This document shows positions 18,249-27,119 of a DNA stretch of 64,000 nt, piece by piece. The notes below the pieces were generated by a model. It worked only from the letters and a program-made list of their open reading frames with translations. It ran no database searches and was not told the origin of the DNA. Each line of letters starts with the position of its first letter. Within the stretch, counting starts at the first letter, position 1. The translations under genes and the position numbers were made by a program. This DNA is from Luteolibacter sp. (GTDB lineage Bacteria > Verrucomicrobiota > Verrucomicrobiia > Verrucomicrobiales > Akkermansiaceae). The DNA lies in the NCBI GenBank assembly GCA_030696085.1, contig JAUYNL010000029.1:1-64000 (forward strand), read 5' to 3'.

Positions 18249-20513
18249 TCATGGAGAGGATAAGAGGCCGCGAATCTGTGCCTGAAGCCCGGGACTCTGG
18301 ATCGCGCCGCTGAGCAAGGCCACGTGGGCCGTGAGGAGCAGGAGCAGAGTGAGGATGATGAACCAGTAGATCGCCGCCAGAGCGATACCTGGGCCATCGA
18401 GTTTTTTGTGATAGGCATAGCCGGGGGGGCATGCGAGGCAGCGATAGCCTACCCAGAGGTTCAGCACTGGAGCAAAGACGGCCAGAAACCACAAGCGGCT
18501 CATGCCGAGGTTCACCAGGCGTTTCAACCCGAAATAGATCAGGATCGCCAGCGGCAGGAGTGCCGCGGCCGGGAGGATTTTTCCCATGAGCGTCTGCCCG
18601 AAACGCTCCACCAGAAACGGGCTGGAGGCATTGAGCGCATGGTGCCATGCGAAGGGGAAAACCAGCGTGATGAGCAGCAGGCTCCGGCGACGCGCACCGG
18701 GCCATGAGGTGCTTCCCGCCATCAGTTCCCGGCAGCTTTTTGTCGGACGAGCGGGGATTTTCCGGGAGGAGGGTGGGGGCTTGGCGGCGATCGGCGCACT
18801 GATCCTCTCGAACAAGCCATCGATTTGTCCTGCCGGTTTCCATGCGTCCATGCTCTTCCGCCAAACCATGTCAAGACGTGGGTCCAATGATGAGTCGGCC
18901 GCCATGGTCCTCAATGCCTCAAAACTCACCGGGCCGAGGCGATCACCCTCGTTGGTGTAAAACCAGACACACTGGGAGGACCTCTTGCTGGTTTTCCGCT
19001 TGTTGGCTGCCTCTGCTTGGACGGTTTCCGCTTTTGCATGTGCGGTTTCCGCGTTCGCCCTGGCGATCAGCGCGCGGGTGATTTTTTCCCGTTCCTTTTC
19101 TTTTTTTGCCTCCAATCGGGCGTCTCTCGCGGCTTTTTCCTGCGCCGCCAATCGGGCCTTTTTTTCTGCTTTTAGCCTGGCCACCGACTCCGCCCTGGCC
19201 CTCGCTTCCTCTTCGGCTTTCGCGAGCACCTTGGCGGCAGCAGCGAGTTTTGCCTCCTCGGCGGCTTTGGCTTCGGCGGCCGCCCGGCGCTTCGTTTCCC
19301 CGGCGGCCTTGGCTTCGGCGGCCATTCGGAGCTTGGCTTCCTCAGCCGCTTTGGCCTCGGCGTTTGCCCTGGCCTCCTCTGCAACTTTGAGTCTGGCTTC
19401 CGCGGCAACCTTGGCCTTTGCTTCCAGTTCCGCCTTGGCCTTTGCTTCGTTGTCCGCCTTCGTTTTTGCCCGGGTCTCGGCTGCTAGTCTCGCCTCGGCG
19501 GCGGCCCTGGCTTCGGCGACCGCCCGTAGTTTTGCCTCTTCCAAAGCCCGACTCTCGGCGGCCAAGCGGAGTTTGGCTTCTTCCGTGGCTCTCGCTTCGG
19601 CTGCGGCCCTGGCTTCTTCCGCCGCCCTGGCTTCGGCGGCGGCTTCGCGCTTGGCGTCGTTTTCAGCTCGTGCCCGTGCCTCCTTCTCCGCTTTTGCGTG
19701 CGCTCTGGCTTGTTCGGCGATGATGGCTTCCTCCCTGGCTTTGGCCTCGGCGGCGGCACGGAGTCTGGTTTCCTCATTCGCCTTGGCCTCCGCAGCGGCA
19801 CGGAGTCTGGCTTCATTCACCGCTCTTGCCTCGGCGCTCGCTCTGGCCACTTCGGAAGCCTTGAGTTTCTCCTCAGCCTCGACAGCCGCCTTGAGTTTCG
19901 CATCTTCCGCAGCCTTGGCGCGCGCCATGGCGGCCGCGTTGATTCGCCTGTCTTTCTCGTCCTGAGCTCTGATGTCCGCATCCGCTTTCAAGGCAGCGGC
20001 AATGGCCGCTTGTTCCGCAGCTATGGCATCGACGGCCGGGTGTTCCGCTACTTTTGGCGTCTCTGGACTCACCGGTTCCTGTTTGCTCGATCTTTCATTC
20101 GCGGGAACCGGCACGCATAGTTTTCTCACTTCATACACGGGCTTCCATCCGTCCATTCCCTCGGTCCAAACGAGTTTCACAAAAGGTTCGGTGCTGAGGT
20201 CGGAAATGATTCCCCGCATTTCGGACAGGCTCACCGGTCCCATGCGCTCACCGTCCCTCATATAGAACCATTGGTTGCATCCGGCGGCTTCGATCCGGGC
20301 CTCCTCCTCTGCGATGATTCTGGTCCTGGCCTCCGCCCGTGCCATCGCCTCGGCTTTGAGAAGTTCCTCCTCCGCCCTCGTCCTTGCTTTTGCCGCCGCT
20401 CTTGCTTCGGCCTCCTCCTGGGCCTCGGCGATGACCAGTCTCGCCTCTTCCTCCAGCTTGGCAATCCGGGCGCATTTCACGTCGGTGACCCTTCTGATTT
20501 TGGATGTTTGCAT
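18249..20513 (-). CDS. GYF/coiled-coil/membrane protein with two DUF4339 domains
   Basis: The 754-residue protein begins with a short coiled coil. It then has a GYF_2 (DUF4339) domain (about 81-135, WFYMRDGERMGPVSLSEM with VWTEGMDGWKPV) and an Ala/Glu/Lys/Arg-rich stretch of about 350 residues built from degenerate AEAKAxEEAKLR-type repeats. A second GYF_2 domain (about 517-568) and a C-terminal region with several membrane segments (about 609-740, including CLACPPGYAYHKK) follow. GYF_2 domains are thought to bind proline-rich peptides. A membrane-anchored stalk with two recognition heads is the likely architecture. The ATG at 20513 gives a sensible start; a longer frame exists. The function is unknown. 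Confidence 0.72.
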   Translation of the reverse strand: MQTSKIRRVTDVKCARIAKLEEEARLVIAEAQEEAEARAAAKARTRAEEELLKAEAMARAEARTRIIAEEEARIEAAGCNQWFYMRDGERMGPVSLSEMRGIISDLSTEPFVKLVWTEGMDGWKPVYEVRKLCVPVPANERSSKQEPVSPETPKVAEHPAVDAIAAEQAAIAAALKADADIRAQDEKDRRINAAAMARAKAAEDAKLKAAVEAEEKLKASEVARASAEARAVNEARLRAAAEAKANEETRLRAAAEAKAREEAIIAEQARAHAKAEKEARARAENDAKREAAAEARAAEEARAAAEARATEEAKLRLAAESRALEEAKLRAVAEARAAAEARLAAETRAKTKADNEAKAKAELEAKAKVAAEARLKVAEEARANAEAKAAEEAKLRMAAEAKAAGETKRRAAAEAKAAEEAKLAAAAKVLAKAEEEARARAESVARLKAEKKARLAAQEKAARDARLEAKKEKEREKITRALIARANAETAHAKAETVQAEAANKRKTSKRSSQCVWFYTNEGDRLGPVSFEALRTMAADSSLDPRLDMVWRKSMDAWKPAGQIDGLFERISAPIAAKPPPSSRKIPARPTKSCRELMAGSTSWPGARRRSLLLITLVFPFAWHHALNASSPFLVERFGQTLMGKILPAAALLPLAILIYFGLKRLVNLGMSRLWFLAVFAPVLNLWVGYRCLACPPGYAYHKKLDGPGIALAAIYWFIILTLLLLLTAHVALLSGAIQSPGLQAQIRGLLSSP

Positions 20514-20873
20514 CGACTGGATTGAATTGTTTTGCAGGGTCCACCCGGACTCCCGGATTGGCCTCTGGGAAGCGGGTGTCGCGGAATAGGAAACTCCCGA
20601 TATTTCCACCCGGATCGCTCAGCAGCAGACACGGGTGGCTTGGATCGGTGGAAATCGGGTTCCGCTCTTCCCCGCGCTTCTGAATCGACCGAAGATTGCC
20701 TGAATTTTAAGAAATCTGAAACCTCATTGAGGGATCAATTCCGGCCAATTGGCATCAAAACCGGGCATATCTCAACGGTTTTGAAAATGGGGTGTCAAAT
20801 GACACGCTCCAAATGGTAAGCGAACTGAAAGCGGGAAACGCGGAAGTGATCCGCACCTTCCGGCCATTGGCAC
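20514..20873. other. Intergenic region with a 14-bp inverted repeat
   Basis: No convincing gene is visible in these 360 bases. The region should hold the promoter of the GYF protein gene on the minus strand. GTGTCA-AA-TGACAC at 20792-20805 is a perfect inverted repeat that could be a regulator site. It lies downstream of the oxidase subunit II gene, whose transcript ends here. Confidence 0.4.
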
Positions 20874-21638
20874 TTATTTCTGATTTGCCTGGAGCGCGGC
20901 CGTTGTCTGGCCTTTGAACCATGAATCATAGTCTGCGGCGGGCACCACTTCCATGGTGCCTACCATGTTGCCATGGCCTTCGCCGCAGAGTTGGCCGCAG
21001 ACGACAAAAGTTTCGATGGGTTTGACAGGAGTGAACCACATGGGAATCTCACGACCGGGGATCGCATCCTGTTGGATGCGCATCGGCACGATGTGATAGT
21101 TGTGAATCACGTCCTTGGTGCCGATGTTGAGGACGGCGGGGCGGCTCACCGGCAGTTTGAGGATCGGGCTGGTGAAGTCGTCCAGGGCATTGGGATCCTC
21201 ATGATCGATCCCGAGGTCGTTGGAGCCGGAAATCAGGGTAGGATCCACGCGCCCGAATTTGCCGTCGGCTCCGGAGTAATGATAGGTCCAGCCGAACTGC
21301 CAGCCAACCACGCGCACGCGCACGGGGTTGAGGTTCTGGACTTCCTTCCAGCTATCCACTCGTTCGGCCCAGAGCGGGAAGGCGAATCCAAGCAGGAGCA
21401 CGGCCTCGACGATGATGACTCCCACTTCCAAATGGCTGGAAAGATGGCTTTTCACCCCTTCATAGGAGGCTTTTGGATTCCGCCTGTGCCAGAATCTCAC
21501 CATGCAATAGAGGAAAAACAGCGTCCAGCCGATTAACAGTGCGATCATGAACCAGTGGACCACATCTAGCATGTGATCGACCTGGCTGCCGTGGGCGGAA
21601 AAGTTTTCCGGAATGCCGAGGAACTTGGAAGGACTCAT
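20874..21638 (-). CDS. coxB: Cytochrome c oxidase subunit II
   Basis: This 254-residue subunit accepts electrons from cytochrome c through a dinuclear CuA centre. Two N-terminal membrane helices (about 25-50 and 68-92) precede the cupredoxin domain. VGWQFGWTYHYSG is the aromatic electron-entry region, and CGQLCGEGHGNM supplies the CuA ligands (CxxxCxxxHxxM) intact. There is no fused cytochrome c domain, so the enzyme is aa3-like and needs separate donors, which the operon supplies as membrane-bound monohaem cytochromes. It is the last gene of the respiratory block. Confidence 0.94.
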   Translation of the reverse strand: MSPSKFLGIPENFSAHGSQVDHMLDVVHWFMIALLIGWTLFFLYCMVRFWHRRNPKASYEGVKSHLSSHLEVGVIIVEAVLLLGFAFPLWAERVDSWKEVQNLNPVRVRVVGWQFGWTYHYSGADGKFGRVDPTLISGSNDLGIDHEDPNALDDFTSPILKLPVSRPAVLNIGTKDVIHNYHIVPMRIQQDAIPGREIPMWFTPVKPIETFVVCGQLCGEGHGNMVGTMEVVPAADYDSWFKGQTTAALQANQK

Positions 21639-21679
21639 TGGGATGGATGCTGGAATTTTGAAACGATGAAATCCTGAAA

Positions 21680-21892
21680 TCAGGAATCCGCAGGTTTGTA
21701 ATCATCGGAGAGGGCGGGATCGAAGTGTTCCTTCTCGCGCCGCGCGATGCGGAACATGAAAAAGCCAATGCCACCCAGCATGAAGAGAATGACGACCAAC
21801 AGGAAGAAGATCGACCAGCCTGCGGCATCGCCGCCGCCCTCGATCATCGAGACGCGGCACGTGGAACAGGCGAGCGGGGAAGGGAAGTTCAT
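21680..21892 (-). CDS. Tiny single-pass membrane protein in the oxidase operon
   Basis: The 70-residue protein has CSTC near the N-terminus (about 9-12), one membrane segment (about 26-48) and a charged cytoplasmic-looking tail. It lies between the subunit IV and II genes in the same orientation, with short spacers. The CxxC and location suggest an assembly or accessory subunit, similar in size to CcoQ/CcoS-like proteins but without recognisable motifs. It is too short for a firm family call. Confidence 0.6.
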   Translation of the reverse strand: MNFPSPLACSTCRVSMIEGGGDAAGWSIFFLLVVILFMLGGIGFFMFRIARREKEHFDPALSDDYKPADS

Positions 21893-21937
21893 GGATTGGA
21901 TGGTGGTCGGCTATGATGCGGGTGGTCGTTCGGGCGT

Positions 21938-22138
21938 TCACAGGTGAATGCTGCGGGCCTTGCGGAGGAAATAGACGCCGTAGAAGCCCATCAGTGGAAT
22001 TCCGAGGATGCCGACGATGCCCATGGCCGTGGCCAGGCCCGTTTTTTCAGGTGCGAGCACGAAGCCCCACAGGATTAGAAACGCGAAGAGCATCAAACTC
22101 ACCGTGACAAAAACAATATGGAAACCTTTCAGTGACAT
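21938..22138 (-). CDS. Small two-helix membrane protein in the oxidase operon
   Basis: The 66-residue protein starts MSLKGFHIVFVTVSLMLFAF and has two membrane helices (about 5-24 and 34-54), ending in a basic tail. The ATG at 22138 is chosen because a longer frame adds only a Ser/Thr-rich stretch. Its place between subunits IV and II suggests a small oxidase-associated protein. I do not recognise the family. Confidence 0.6.
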   Translation of the reverse strand: MSLKGFHIVFVTVSLMLFAFLILWGFVLAPEKTGLATAMGIVGILGIPLMGFYGVYFLRKARSIHL

Positions 22139-22160
22139 GGAGGTGGACGATGTTGAAACA

Positions 22161-22541
22161 TCAACGAAGTGTGGGAGAGGCAAGCGGGGCCGGAGTGACG
22201 GACTCCTTTCCGTAGAATCGTGAATCGTGGATCGGATCGCTTTTGGCGAGGGCGGTGAGTCCGAACAGGGCGGTCACGAAAACAATACCCGAGCCAAAGA
22301 GCCAGTAAACCGCCTTTTTTTCGTGGTTGAGGTGCATGAAGACCGCGGCCACCAGCGAAGCCTTGGTGGTCGCGATGGCCAGCCCGAGAACGGCGTCCCA
22401 TGCGTCGAAGCCGTGATTGCCGACATCGAGCCAGGGAACGGTGGCAACCATCACCGTGACGACGGTGCCGATAAACAACACCGCCCCGACGAAGAGGTAG
22501 GTGCGGATGGATTTGCGGATTGCATCAGGAGTTTCAGCCAT
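22161..22541 (-). CDS. Cytochrome c oxidase subunit IV-like protein
   Basis: The 126-residue protein has three membrane helices and the motif TTKASLVAAVFMHLNHEKK, typical of prokaryotic COX4/CyoD-like subunits, where it helps assemble the oxidase. It follows subunit III by 40 bases in the same operon. The C-terminal tail after about residue 100 is hydrophilic and not conserved in appearance. Confidence 0.82.
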   Translation of the reverse strand: MAETPDAIRKSIRTYLFVGAVLFIGTVVTVMVATVPWLDVGNHGFDAWDAVLGLAIATTKASLVAAVFMHLNHEKKAVYWLFGSGIVFVTALFGLTALAKSDPIHDSRFYGKESVTPAPLASPTLR

Positions 22542-22581
22542 GGCGGTGGATGATGGGATTATGATATAAAATACGGGATTC

Positions 22582-24198
22582 TCACATCAAGTAGAAGATC
22601 GGGAACGCGAAGATCCAGACAAGGTCCACGAAGTGCCAGAACAAGCCACCGATTTCGACGCGGTTGGCCAGCCACTCGGGATTGCTTTCATACATCTTGC
22701 GACCGAAGAAAAGATAATAGGCGAGCACCAGCGCGCCGCCGATGACGTGGAGACCGTGCAGGCCGGTGATCGTGAAGTAGATGGCGTAGTAGGTGTTCCA
22801 TGCCGGGGTGAACTTGGAGGAGAATCCGATTTGCTCGCGCGGTAAGGAGAGATGCGGGAAGGTTTCCTCGCCGCGGGCCGCGTAGTTCGGCCCCTTGAAC
22901 TCCTCGGAGATCCGGCCCCAAAACCCCAGCTTGGGCCTGCCCGCATCTTCGGCCTTCTTTGCGAATTCCTTCCAGCCGATGCGGTAGCGTTCCTTGGCGG
23001 TGGGTTCGCGATTGGGTTTTCCGGTTTTCGGATCGACCTTGTAGGTCGCGATCAGTGTCTTCTCCAGTTTGGCGACTTCCGCCTTGTTCCATTCCCATGC
23101 CTCGCGGGCGAAGGCGTGGTTATTGATCAACCAGGAATTCTCGATGGCCGCCATCGGATCCTGCCCTTTTTCCACCGCCTTCATGGCGAGGTGGCGGAAA
23201 TCGATGGCGTCCACATTGTGGAAAACCATCGGGCTGGCGAGCAGCTTGCCATCGATCACGGTGTCGTCGCGCAGGCGGGATTGGGTATCACCCTCGCGCA
23301 CATCGCGGGGCTTGAAATTCATGCGGGCAGGCGGGTCCACCTTGAACGCGACGGTGCCGATCTCGGTAAGAAGCTTCGGTTCCAGCGCCGTGGCGTCGAT
23401 ATTCACTCCTGAGGCGATCTGCCAGCCGCGTTTGCCGGGGTTTTCAGCCTTGGCTGCTGTCCATTTCTCGCGCAGGGCGGCTGTGCGAAGCGCTCCATTG
23501 TGGGAGCGGGCTTCGAGGTGCGCTTCCTGCAAACGCTCTAGCAGGGCGGGGGACAAGGGCTCGCCGGCCTTGGCAAGGATTCCAACGGCCTGACCTTCCC
23601 TGGTGATTGCGGACACATCCTCGGCGAGCGTGATCTTCGCATTGCGGTGGGCGGCCTGGCTGAGCAATTCCTCGACCCATGGCGTGTGGAAACGCACGGT
23701 GCTGAAGGTGAGTCCGCTCGCTTCGATCAGGATCCGGTTTTCCTCGATCTTGCGACCGTGGTGATCGAGCACCTCCTTGCCCTTCTCCTTCTCGTAGCCA
23801 AGGTGTCCCTCTATCACGGTGTAATCGGGCAGGCGCACCGCCTGGTGGTGGAACTTCACGTTGTATTCGAGCCCCTTGAGCACCATGAAGATCGCCGCGC
23901 AGGCGATGGTGACCGTCATGAAGAACTGGAATCTCCGCCACTGGCGCATCTTCAAGGATGCCCACGCGAAGACAACCGTCACGGACGAACCAATGAGGAT
24001 GAAGGTGTTGATCAGGCCCGGCAGCACCGGTAGCGTGCGCTCCGGCCACGGGTAGTCCGCTCCGATGCGCAGGAACACATAGGCTGAGAAGAAGCCTCCG
24101 AAAAGCATGACCTCAGAGGCCAGGAAGAGCCAGATTGCGATCTTCGAGTTGAACAGACCGGTGTCCTTGCGAGGGGTGACGATGTAGGGGATTTCCAT
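22582..24198 (-). CDS. coxC: Cytochrome c oxidase subunit III with large insertion
   Basis: This 538-residue protein is more than twice the usual length of about 200. Residues 1-117 contain the first three helices, including the conserved Glu of FLASEVMLFGGFFSAYVFLR. The last 79 residues hold the remaining two helices (GLHGLHVIGGALVLAYYLF and FWHFVDLVWIFAFPIFYLM). Between them, about residues 118-459 form a hydrophilic, mixed alpha/beta-looking domain with no CxxCH haem motif. By family topology this loop faces the periplasmic side. The reading frame is continuous and both ends are normal, so the insertion looks genuine. Its role could be cytochrome docking or supercomplex contact. Confidence 0.9.
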   Translation of the reverse strand: MEIPYIVTPRKDTGLFNSKIAIWLFLASEVMLFGGFFSAYVFLRIGADYPWPERTLPVLPGLINTFILIGSSVTVVFAWASLKMRQWRRFQFFMTVTIACAAIFMVLKGLEYNVKFHHQAVRLPDYTVIEGHLGYEKEKGKEVLDHHGRKIEENRILIEASGLTFSTVRFHTPWVEELLSQAAHRNAKITLAEDVSAITREGQAVGILAKAGEPLSPALLERLQEAHLEARSHNGALRTAALREKWTAAKAENPGKRGWQIASGVNIDATALEPKLLTEIGTVAFKVDPPARMNFKPRDVREGDTQSRLRDDTVIDGKLLASPMVFHNVDAIDFRHLAMKAVEKGQDPMAAIENSWLINNHAFAREAWEWNKAEVAKLEKTLIATYKVDPKTGKPNREPTAKERYRIGWKEFAKKAEDAGRPKLGFWGRISEEFKGPNYAARGEETFPHLSLPREQIGFSSKFTPAWNTYYAIYFTITGLHGLHVIGGALVLAYYLFFGRKMYESNPEWLANRVEIGGLFWHFVDLVWIFAFPIFYLM

Positions 24199-24216
24199 GA
24201 AAGAAAGTTCGCTAGA

Positions 24217-24236
24217 TTTCAGTTTTCAGTTTTCAG
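24217..24236. repeat. TTTTCAG heptamer repeat in the cox spacer
   Basis: TTTCAG-TTTTCAG-TTTTCAG is a short tandem repeat (minus-strand unit CTGAAAA) in the 59-base spacer between the subunit I and III genes. A similar set occurs at 32744-32773. It may act as an unstructured translational spacer. Confidence 0.5.
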
Positions 24237-24257
24237 CATAACATCAGCAAACCGAGC

Positions 24258-26141
24258 TCAGTGATCGGGCTTGGACTTCTTTGGTGTCTCCCATTGTGGG
24301 ATGTAATCCTGCACCGAGTCCGGGCGGCTGTATTCATAGGGACCGCGATAGACGGCGGGGTCGAAGGTGAAATTGCCATGGCCGGGAGGTGTGGGAGTCG
24401 CCCATTCCAGGGTGGTGGCGTTCCATGGATTGTCACTCTCGACTTTTTTGCCAGTCTTCCAGGAGACGAACAAATTGATGATGAAGGGAATCTGGGCGAG
24501 TGCCAGCGTCCATGCGCCCATGGACATCAGGATGTTCATGTCGATGTGCTGGGCCACCGTGTTGCCGAACACGTTGGTGCTGTCCGCGGCCTTGGAGAGA
24601 TAGGCGTCTCCGCCATTGTACCAGCGGCGGTGGAAGCCGGCCATGCCTTGGAGGAGCATCGGGAAGAAGATCAGGTTCATGCAGACCAGGCTGGGCCAGA
24701 AGTGAAGATGGTTGAGCCATCCGCTCATGTAGCGGCCGGTGATTTTCGGATACCAGTGCAGCACGCCGGCGAAGAGACCGAAGAGGATGCCGGGGGCCAC
24801 CACGTAGTGGAAGTGGCCGATCACATAATAGGTGTCGTGCAGGTGAAGATCCGCCAGGTTGAAGGCAAGCGGCAGTCCGGTCAGACCGCCAATGCCGAAC
24901 ATCGGGATGAAGGCGCAGGCCCACATCATGGGGGGGGTGAAACGGATTGATCCGCCCCACAGGGAGATGAGCATGGCGGTGATGATGACCACCGAGGGCA
25001 CCGAGATCAGGACGGTGGTGGTTTGGAAGAAGGTGGATACGGCAGCTCCCATGCCAGTCATGTACATGTGGTGCGCCCAGACGATGAAGGATAGGAAACC
25101 GAGCACGAGGACCGAATAGACCATCGACTTGTAGCCCCAAAGCGGCTTGCGCGTGTTGACGGGAATGATTTCCGCCACACAGGCGAAGGCGGGAAGCAGC
25201 AGCACATAGACTTCCGGATGGCCGAGGAACCAGAACAGGTGCTGGAACAGCAGCGGTGAGCCGCCGCCCGAGAGATCGGCAAGACCTTCGCTCTTGGTGA
25301 ACAAGCCGGAGGGCATGAAGAACGACGAGTGAAAGACACGGTCTGCAAGTTGCATGATGCCTGCTGCTTCCAGCGGCGGAAAGGCAAGCAACAACAGGAA
25401 TCCGGTGACCAGCATCGACCACACGAAGAAGGGCATGCGCATCCATGTCATGCCGCGGGCGCGGAGATTGATGATGGTGGTGATGAAATTGACGGAGCCG
25501 AGAAGCGAGGAGGTGATGAGCAGGACCAGTCCGATGAGCCATTGGGTCTGCCCTGCGAGCCACGGGTTGACGACCTGTCCATCGGCGAATCCGGCGAGCG
25601 GCGAGTAATTCGTCCATCCAGACTTGGCCGCGCCGGACTCCATGAAGAAGGATGTGCACATCACGAGCCCACCCAGAAGATAAACCCAGTAACTCGCCAT
25701 GTTGAGGCGGGGGAAGGCCATGTCGGGCGCACCGATCTGCAGCGGCGTGACGTAGTTTCCAAAAGCTCCGAAACCGAGCGGCACGATGCCGAGGAACACC
25801 ATGATCGTTCCATGCATGGCGCCGAACATGTTATAGGTCTCGCCGGTCACCTTGCCATCCTGCAGCCAGCGGGCCTTCCATCCATCGGTGAAAATCCAAC
25901 TCATCCACTCCGGCAGGGGTTGGTGCGGGTAGGCGATGCTCCAGCGCATCACCATCATCAGGTAGAAACCGAAGGCCAGGAAGCACATCGCCGTGATGCC
26001 ATACTGGAGTCCGATCATCTTGTGATCCGTGGAGAAGACGTATTTCCGGATGAATCCGGGATCATGATGGTGATCTTCGTGGGGGGCTGCGTGCCCTGGA
26101 TGGGTGGTGGCGTGAGAGCTCATGGTTCCGGCGTGCGGCAT
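24258..26141 (-). CDS. coxA: Cytochrome c oxidase subunit I
   Basis: The 627-residue catalytic subunit reduces O2 to water at a haem a3-CuB site and pumps protons. After a His-rich N-terminus come the low-spin haem His in NMFGAMHGTIM, the CuB His and crosslinked Tyr in H308-P-E-V-Y, the CuB pair in VWAHHMYM, and the haem ligands in HDTYYVIGHFHYV. All are intact, so this is a type A heme-copper oxidase and the true terminal oxidase of the locus. An in-frame ATG 6 codons later is an alternative start. Subunit III follows after a repeat-containing spacer. Confidence 0.95.
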   Translation of the reverse strand: MPHAGTMSSHATTHPGHAAPHEDHHHDPGFIRKYVFSTDHKMIGLQYGITAMCFLAFGFYLMMVMRWSIAYPHQPLPEWMSWIFTDGWKARWLQDGKVTGETYNMFGAMHGTIMVFLGIVPLGFGAFGNYVTPLQIGAPDMAFPRLNMASYWVYLLGGLVMCTSFFMESGAAKSGWTNYSPLAGFADGQVVNPWLAGQTQWLIGLVLLITSSLLGSVNFITTIINLRARGMTWMRMPFFVWSMLVTGFLLLLAFPPLEAAGIMQLADRVFHSSFFMPSGLFTKSEGLADLSGGGSPLLFQHLFWFLGHPEVYVLLLPAFACVAEIIPVNTRKPLWGYKSMVYSVLVLGFLSFIVWAHHMYMTGMGAAVSTFFQTTTVLISVPSVVIITAMLISLWGGSIRFTPPMMWACAFIPMFGIGGLTGLPLAFNLADLHLHDTYYVIGHFHYVVAPGILFGLFAGVLHWYPKITGRYMSGWLNHLHFWPSLVCMNLIFFPMLLQGMAGFHRRWYNGGDAYLSKAADSTNVFGNTVAQHIDMNILMSMGAWTLALAQIPFIINLFVSWKTGKKVESDNPWNATTLEWATPTPPGHGNFTFDPAVYRGPYEYSRPDSVQDYIPQWETPKKSKPDH

Positions 26142-26310
26142 TGGTTAATCCAGAAAATGGAAAGTAAATAGCATAAAATGCGTGGCTTGCTCTTCAAATT
26201 TTGAATCATGCTGAAAGGTTAGGGTGTCTAAACCGAGGATGGATCAAAAAAAGGGGCTTTCTAGCGTGAATTCGGGAGGGGAACAGGTTGTGCCTTGAAT
26301 CTCGGCAGGC

Positions 26311-27090
26311 TCAGGGAGCGGCTCCGGCAACCGGTGCCAGCGTGATGGGATCCACCATGGCCTTGGGATCAAGAGGTTCGCCCGGCAGGGCCTTGAGGTG
26401 ATCCGCGGTGAGTTCTTCCGTGGTCACCTGCTGGCCGACTTTGGCGCGCTTGCTGGAAATTTCCATCGCGGCTTTCGCCATTTCCACGGTGACGACATCA
26501 CCCACGGAGTTGCCGAAATTGTTGCGCACATAGGTCATGATGCCGGCTAGGTCCTCGGGGCTGAGTCCGGCACCTTGGGCGGCCATGCCACCGGCTCCGC
26601 CGTAGGTTTTTCCAGTGCTCATTGGACCATGGAGGCCGTTGAGAATGATCATGGCGAAGCGTTCTGTCTCACCAGTCGCCCATGCGGAGCCCACGAGGGA
26701 TGGGAAATTCGCTCCATCGCCCTTGGCATCGGACATGTGGCAGCCGTTGCACTTCACAGAATAGATCTTGGAACCGCGGGTCATGTAAGCGGCGAGCGCT
26801 TCTTTGGGTTGGGGGCCGGTTTCCACCGCGCCTGGCGGCGGGGTGCGCACATAGCCATCCTGGAAAATGGACGCGTAATTGAACAACTTTCCGGCTCCGC
26901 CAAGGATGCCGCCTGCGATTAGGAAGACCACACCGCTGGCCGCAAGCACCCACAGGGAGATCGGTTCCGAGCCGTTGCTGGCAATTCTCTTTTCGCGGGC
27001 GGTAGCCGCAGTTTCGCGAGCCACGCGGCCATGGACCACGCTCACGTTGATCGAGTCCTCAAGGTCGGGTTTCTGGGTGGGCGGAGACAT
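26311..27090 (-). CDS. Membrane-anchored monohaem cytochrome c
   Basis: The 259-residue protein has a cytoplasmic N-terminus, one membrane helix (about 44-66) and a periplasmic cytochrome c domain with the haem motif CNGCH (114-118) and later GGMAAQGAGLSPEDLAGIMT and YVRNNFGN. It resembles the 29394 protein in architecture and in the YVRN-FGN motif. It lies between the CcoO-like gene and oxidase subunit I, so it is a natural donor to the CuA site. The C-terminal 60 residues are Pro/Ala-rich. Confidence 0.85.
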   Translation of the reverse strand: MSPPTQKPDLEDSINVSVVHGRVARETAATAREKRIASNGSEPISLWVLAASGVVFLIAGGILGGAGKLFNYASIFQDGYVRTPPPGAVETGPQPKEALAAYMTRGSKIYSVKCNGCHMSDAKGDGANFPSLVGSAWATGETERFAMIILNGLHGPMSTGKTYGGAGGMAAQGAGLSPEDLAGIMTYVRNNFGNSVGDVVTVEMAKAAMEISSKRAKVGQQVTTEELTADHLKALPGEPLDPKAMVDPITLAPVAGAAP

Positions 27091-27119
27091 GTCGGAAAGT
27101 GGATGGGATGATTGGAAAT

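Noticed and set aside
18985-19965. 326-residue Ala/Ser/Phe-rich frame on the plus strand
   Set aside because: It is the antisense reading of the Ala/Glu repeat region of the GYF protein. The low complexity explains the missing stops.
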